A DNA stretch of 56,187 nt. Origin: Bacteroidaceae bacterium. Lineage in GTDB: Bacteria; Bacteroidota; Bacteroidia; Bacteroidales; Bacteroidaceae. The notes beneath the pieces are model-generated. The model made no database searches and was not told the DNA's origin. It worked only from the letters and a program-made list of their open reading frames with translations. The stretch is from assembly GCA_024697945.1 (NCBI GenBank), contig JAILRU010000104.1, positions 1-56,187 of the forward strand, in the 5' to 3' direction. Made by a program: the position numbers and the translations under genes. Shown here in pieces: positions 54,032 to 56,187 of this stretch; positions within the stretch are counted from its first letter, which is position 1; each line of letters opens with the position of its first letter.

Positions 54032-54062
54032 CAAAGATACACTTTTTTCTTGAATCCGCAAA
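54032..54062 (-). promoter_or_regulatory. Sialidase promoter
   Basis: Minus strand: -33 TTTG at 54062-54059 and -7 TATCTTTG at 54039-54032, 19 bp apart. The -33 box lies inside the left 90-bp direct repeat flanking higBA. The leader to ATG 53965 is ~65 nt. Confidence 0.8.
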
Positions 54063-54130
54063 ACTTTGCTGAAGAAAATGCTCAGAGGCAGGAATCGTGT
54101 CCCTGCCTCTGAGCTTATTAGATTCTCCTT
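54041..54130. repeat. 90-bp direct repeat, left copy (flanks higBA)
   Basis: It matches 54853-54943 with one substitution (GAAGAAA versus GATGAAA) and one extra T in the right copy. Each copy contains a 12-bp-stem hairpin. See the right copy for interpretation. Confidence 0.9.
54081..54113 (-). terminator. Hairpin terminator after higA
   Basis: CTCAGAGGCAGG pairs perfectly with CCTGCCTCTGAG around a 9-nt loop, 40 bp past the higA stop and before the sialidase promoter. Only a weak T-tract follows in either direction, so Rho-independence is uncertain. Confidence 0.6.
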
Positions 54131-54152
54131 TCCTTTAGATGGGAAGGGCGAG

Positions 54153-54464
54153 TTAGAATAATGCAGCAACCTTTCTAATCTTGTTTATTACATCAAGAAG
54201 AGAAGAATCCTTGCGTGCTGTCTGCATATTATATTTTGTCTGCAGATACATCAGAGAATCAGCAGGAACATCCAAAGCAGCTTCAAACATCAAGGCTGTC
54301 TTGGCTGTCAAAGGACGATGCGCATTCAAAATCTCATTGACCACCGAATAGGTCAATCCAACACTCTCTGCCAACTGGCGCTGACTGATACCACGCTCTT
54401 CTATTTCATCTTTCAGTACTTCCCCTGGATGTGTAGGATACGCGCCATAACCTAAATTTCCCAT
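54153..54464 (-). CDS. higA: HigA-type antitoxin
   Basis: The 103-aa XRE-family DNA-binding protein has THPGEVLKDEIEERGISQRQ, a start typical of HigA/VapI antitoxins, then the helix-turn-helix around LAESVGLTYSVVNEILNAHR. It neutralises the toxin and should repress the operon promoter. It follows higB by 19 bp, giving the toxin-first order usual for higBA. Confidence 0.85.
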   Translation of the reverse strand: MGNLGYGAYPTHPGEVLKDEIEERGISQRQLAESVGLTYSVVNEILNAHRPLTAKTALMFEAALDVPADSLMYLQTKYNMQTARKDSSLLDVINKIRKVAALF

Positions 54465-54483
54465 ATATGTACCTCCTGTATGT

Positions 54484-54792
54484 TTATTTGTAGTGATTTG
54501 ACAATTCCTCTATATTGCAGATTGTTATACCTTCTTTTTCTGATGTACGGAACTCAATCCTATATTGATTGTTAACTCTAACAGACTCCAGGCCCTCTTT
54601 GTCTCCAACCAATTTTTCGTAATGAAGAGATCGGTAGCGAAACAGATCCAAAGTTTTATCTACAGAATCCAAAATGTTAATCACACGGACATACCTCTTT
54701 ACGATATCTGGCTGGAAACGATGATGTTTGTCGCTTGTCACTCCATCATAAAAAAGTTCTTTCAAATAGTTTTTTTCAAACTTAATGTCCAT
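54484..54792 (-). CDS. higB: HigB-type toxin (RelE superfamily)
   Basis: The 102-aa basic protein has the HigB pattern: SLHYEKLVGDKEGLESVRVN and NQYRIEFRTSE (core strands with the conserved Arg), ending CNIEELSNHYK. HigB toxins cut mRNA on the ribosome and are held in check by HigA. It has its own promoter and directly precedes higA. Confidence 0.85.
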   Translation of the reverse strand: MDIKFEKNYLKELFYDGVTSDKHHRFQPDIVKRYVRVINILDSVDKTLDLFRYRSLHYEKLVGDKEGLESVRVNNQYRIEFRTSEKEGITICNIEELSNHYK

Positions 54793-54812
54793 TCCTTAGC
54801 TTAAACTTGATG

Positions 54813-54844
54813 CAAAGGTAGGATTTTTATCGAACATTCGCAAA
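54813..54844 (-). promoter_or_regulatory. higBA promoter
   Basis: Minus strand: -33 TTTG at 54844-54841 and -7 TACCTTTG at 54820-54813, 20 bp apart, ~20 bp before the higB start. GCGAA/TTCGC sequences around 54836-54853 form an inverted pair that could be the HigA operator. Confidence 0.75.
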
Positions 54845-54852
54845 TAATGCGA

Positions 54853-54943
54853 ACTTTTTTTCTTGAATCCGCAAAACTTTGCTGATGAAAATGCTCAGAG
54901 GCAGGAATCGTGTCCCTGCCTCTGAGCTTATTAGATTCTCCTT
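54853..54943. repeat. 91-bp direct repeat, right copy (flanks higBA)
   Basis: This is a near-identical copy of 54041-54130 in the same orientation. Together they bracket an ~812-bp unit holding higBA, its promoter and one hairpin, as if the module was inserted by, or can leave through, recombination between the copies. Confidence 0.9.
54894..54926 (-). terminator. Hairpin terminator upstream of higBA
   Basis: This is the same perfect 12-bp stem as at 54081-54113, located after the 59-aa peptide gene and before the higBA promoter on the minus strand. Confidence 0.6.
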
Positions 54944-54953
54944 GGAGAAAGAT

Positions 54954-54981
54954 TATCAATTGTCAATTGTCCATTATCAAT
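54954..54981. repeat. Intergenic heptamer array (TATCAAT/TGTCAAT)
   Basis: Four heptamers lie between the peptide gene's stop and the hairpin. The same array, one base different, is translated inside the sialidase gene (50413-50440). Confidence 0.85.
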
Positions 54982-54996
54982 TGAAGCTACGATTCA

Positions 54997-55176
54997 TTAC
55001 CATTCGTCGTCCCATATACTGCCGGAAGAAGAACCTGTCTGTTCTTCCTTTACCCAACCACCATTTGAATCTTCAACAGTTGTTGAGCTAAACATTTGGA
55101 GAGAATCTGCGAGGATGCAGTTTTTGCAACGTAACTCTACAACCAGAGTATTTGGGGAAATATATGTCTTTTTCAT
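54997..55176 (-). CDS. 59-aa small protein, MKKTYxxP family
   Basis: From ATG 55176 to TAA 54997 the frame encodes 59 residues beginning MKKTYISPNTLVVELRCKN and ending GSIWDDEW. Many Bacteroidales genomes carry small unannotated or hypothetical proteins with this plan (MKK-x-Y-x-x-P-x-x-x-VV, a short hydrophobic/Ala-Ser middle, and a Gly/Ser plus acidic Trp-Asp tail); the similarity is from memory. A 7-8-bp A/T repeat leader (55188-55212) stands before the start. Function unknown. It could be a short exported peptide. Confidence 0.65.
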   Translation of the reverse strand: MKKTYISPNTLVVELRCKNCILADSLQMFSSTTVEDSNGGWVKEEQTGSSSGSIWDDEW

Positions 55177-55210
55177 TTTCGTAATTTACTATTTAATCAT
55201 TTACTATTTA

Positions 55211-55252
55211 GTTCCCTCTCGGGCACTCCCCCAAAGGGGGAGCGGGGAGGGG
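55211..55252. repeat. GC-rich palindromic repeat with perfect hairpin
   Basis: CTCCCCC (55226-55232), AAA, GGGGGAG (55236-55242) forms a tight 7-bp hairpin followed by a G-rich arm. It lies just past the stop of the partial gene on its right and may terminate it. It resembles the in-frame elements at 37939, 39447 and 40632. Confidence 0.65.
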
Positions 55253-55254
55253 AC

Positions 55255-56187
55255 CTACTTCAAAATCTTCTTTCCGTTCACGATGTTGATACCCTTCTGA
55301 ATCTTGTTCAGACGCTGACCAGCAAGGTTGTAGATAGCTCCTTGAGCTTCTTGAACATCTTGAACTCCTTCAAGGCCTGTTGCATCTTCGTCGAACTTGA
55401 GGACATAGCCCTTAACACCAGGATCTGCTGCAGGCGTGTCATAATAAGCACGATTTGCGCCCAGACTGTTGGTGTTCCAATGATAGAAGCCAACTACACC
55501 ACTATCAATACCCAGCACATAGTCGGTTGCACCATCAATGGTTGCTGCCAAATAGGTTCCTGTAAGGGCGGTCCCACCAGCAGGTGAAGTTGCCCATTCC
55601 GTTCCAATTGTCAGGGTAGCAGTAGTAGATGTGCCTTTCAGCAGGACAGGCGTACCAGCAGCAACTGTACCTACAACTTCCGTAGGCACAAGCCAATCAC
55701 CACTTTGTTCCAATGTGTAAGCCTTTGTTCCGTCACTAACCGTATAGCTGAAGGGAGCGCAGAATGTTGCATAGTATGTAGCAGATACAGCACCATCACT
55801 GTTGAGAGAGAGTGTCGCATCATCTGCATCTTCAAATGTCCAATAGGCAGCGGTATTGTCATCTGTGTTGGAACCTGTTGCAATGGATTGAACATTAGAT
55901 CCTGATACACAGTGGAAGTCTGTTGCAGTTGCACCGTTACCAATTGTAACCTTACCAGGTGACAACTTACCGCTTACCACAGGAACTGCCAAATACGTTG
56001 TTTTATCATTTGATGTAAGAGTGGACGGGGAGCTGTTACTGTTTGTAAAAACATTCAAGCCTTGCATCTTCATTGTATAAGTTCCATTGCTTCCACTGAG
56101 GTATACAATTGTACTAGCACCAGTTCCAGAAGCATCAACAGTAAGTTGGGAAGCACTCTCAGCCTTCATATATTTTTCTGCACTGAC
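55255..56187 (-). CDS. Secreted protein with T9SS-like tail, C-terminal part only
   Basis: The frame is open at the right window edge (the codons before the internal ATG 56169 read VSAEKY), so the N-terminus is missing. About 310 residues are visible: beta-rich domains with DDNTAAYWTFED (~100) and a YYATFCAPFSYTVSDGTKAY domain (~135) like the one near the end of the sialidase, then a repeat-derived linker (GLEGVQDVQEAQ) and the tail AIYNLAGQRLNKIQKGIN. The catalytic part, if any, lies outside the window. Confidence 0.8.
   Translation of the reverse strand, partial: VSAEKYMKAESASQLTVDASGTGASTIVYLSGSNGTYTMKMQGLNVFTNSNSSPSTLTSNDKTTYLAVPVVSGKLSPGKVTIGNGATATDFHCVSGSNVQSIATGSNTDDNTAAYWTFEDADDATLSLNSDGAVSATYYATFCAPFSYTVSDGTKAYTLEQSGDWLVPTEVVGTVAAGTPVLLKGTSTTATLTIGTEWATSPAGGTALTGTYLAATIDGATDYVLGIDSGVVGFYHWNTNSLGANRAYYDTPAADPGVKGYVLKFDEDATGLEGVQDVQEAQGAIYNLAGQRLNKIQKGINIVNGKKILK

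Overview
This window reads as a chromosomal segment of a gut- or rumen-type Bacteroidales, most likely a Prevotella-group species. The evidence is: Bacteroidetes promoters (TTTG, 19-21 bp, TAnnTTTG) before several genes; few Shine-Dalgarno sites; many signal-peptide glycoside hydrolases (GH33, GH76, GH92, GH105, GH3); and several exported proteins with a T9SS-like C-terminal tail (Y-[ND]-x-x-G-x-x-hydrophobic ... G-[IL]-Y-I ... K). Species assignment is inference.

Layout. 1-304: 3' end of an ISL3-like transposase. 594-11679: a lower-GC six-gene plus-strand cluster with three exported TPR proteins, a TIR protein with one membrane segment and a periplasmic Ig-like part, a multi-pass membrane protein with two Rossmann/TrkA-N-like domains and a RyR-like tail, and a stand-alone 96-aa RyR protein. 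It abuts the broken 3' end of another gene (to 11906) and looks like an inserted island. 11920-15756: CE1-like esterase, GHL10 glycosidase, PfkB sugar kinase. 15757-16495: non-coding DNA with TGTCACA iterons and a gene remnant. 16496-24627: RsbW-like kinase, STAS protein and a 2434-aa NRPS (C-A-T-C-A-T-reductase), followed by a GH3 lipoprotein. 25842-29022 (minus): Fe-alcohol dehydrogenase, CAT-like acetyltransferase, MmcQ/YjbR, a flavodoxin with a premature stop, GNAT. 29034-35327 (minus): a giant BNR/DUF4861-like/GH105 enzyme. 35809-39803 (plus): small tail-bearing exported protein, beta-helix carbohydrate-binding protein, LytS-type kinase, LytTR regulator. 39822-43597 (minus): HhH protein and two NSS transporters. 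43728-44111: VanZ-like. 44133-50118 (minus): GH76, GH92, DUF1080, Gfo/Idh/MocA operon aimed at mannose-containing glycans. 50306-53965 (minus): GH33 sialidase. 54153-54792 (minus): higBA flanked by 90-bp direct repeats. 54997-55176: an unlisted 59-aa peptide gene. 55255-end: the C-terminal part of a secreted protein.

How it fits together. Most of the window is outer-surface glycan foraging with sensing and transport. Three things stand out. First, the TPR-TIR-channel-RyR cluster has the parts for a signal relay that runs from periplasmic TPR sensors to a TIR enzyme, then an NAD-derived ligand, then a RyR/TrkA-N membrane effector. Second, an NRPS with reductive release sits directly behind a partner-switching pair. 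Third, degenerate tandem arrays, mostly with a 7-bp period, lie just before start codons and also in frame inside linkers of many proteins here.
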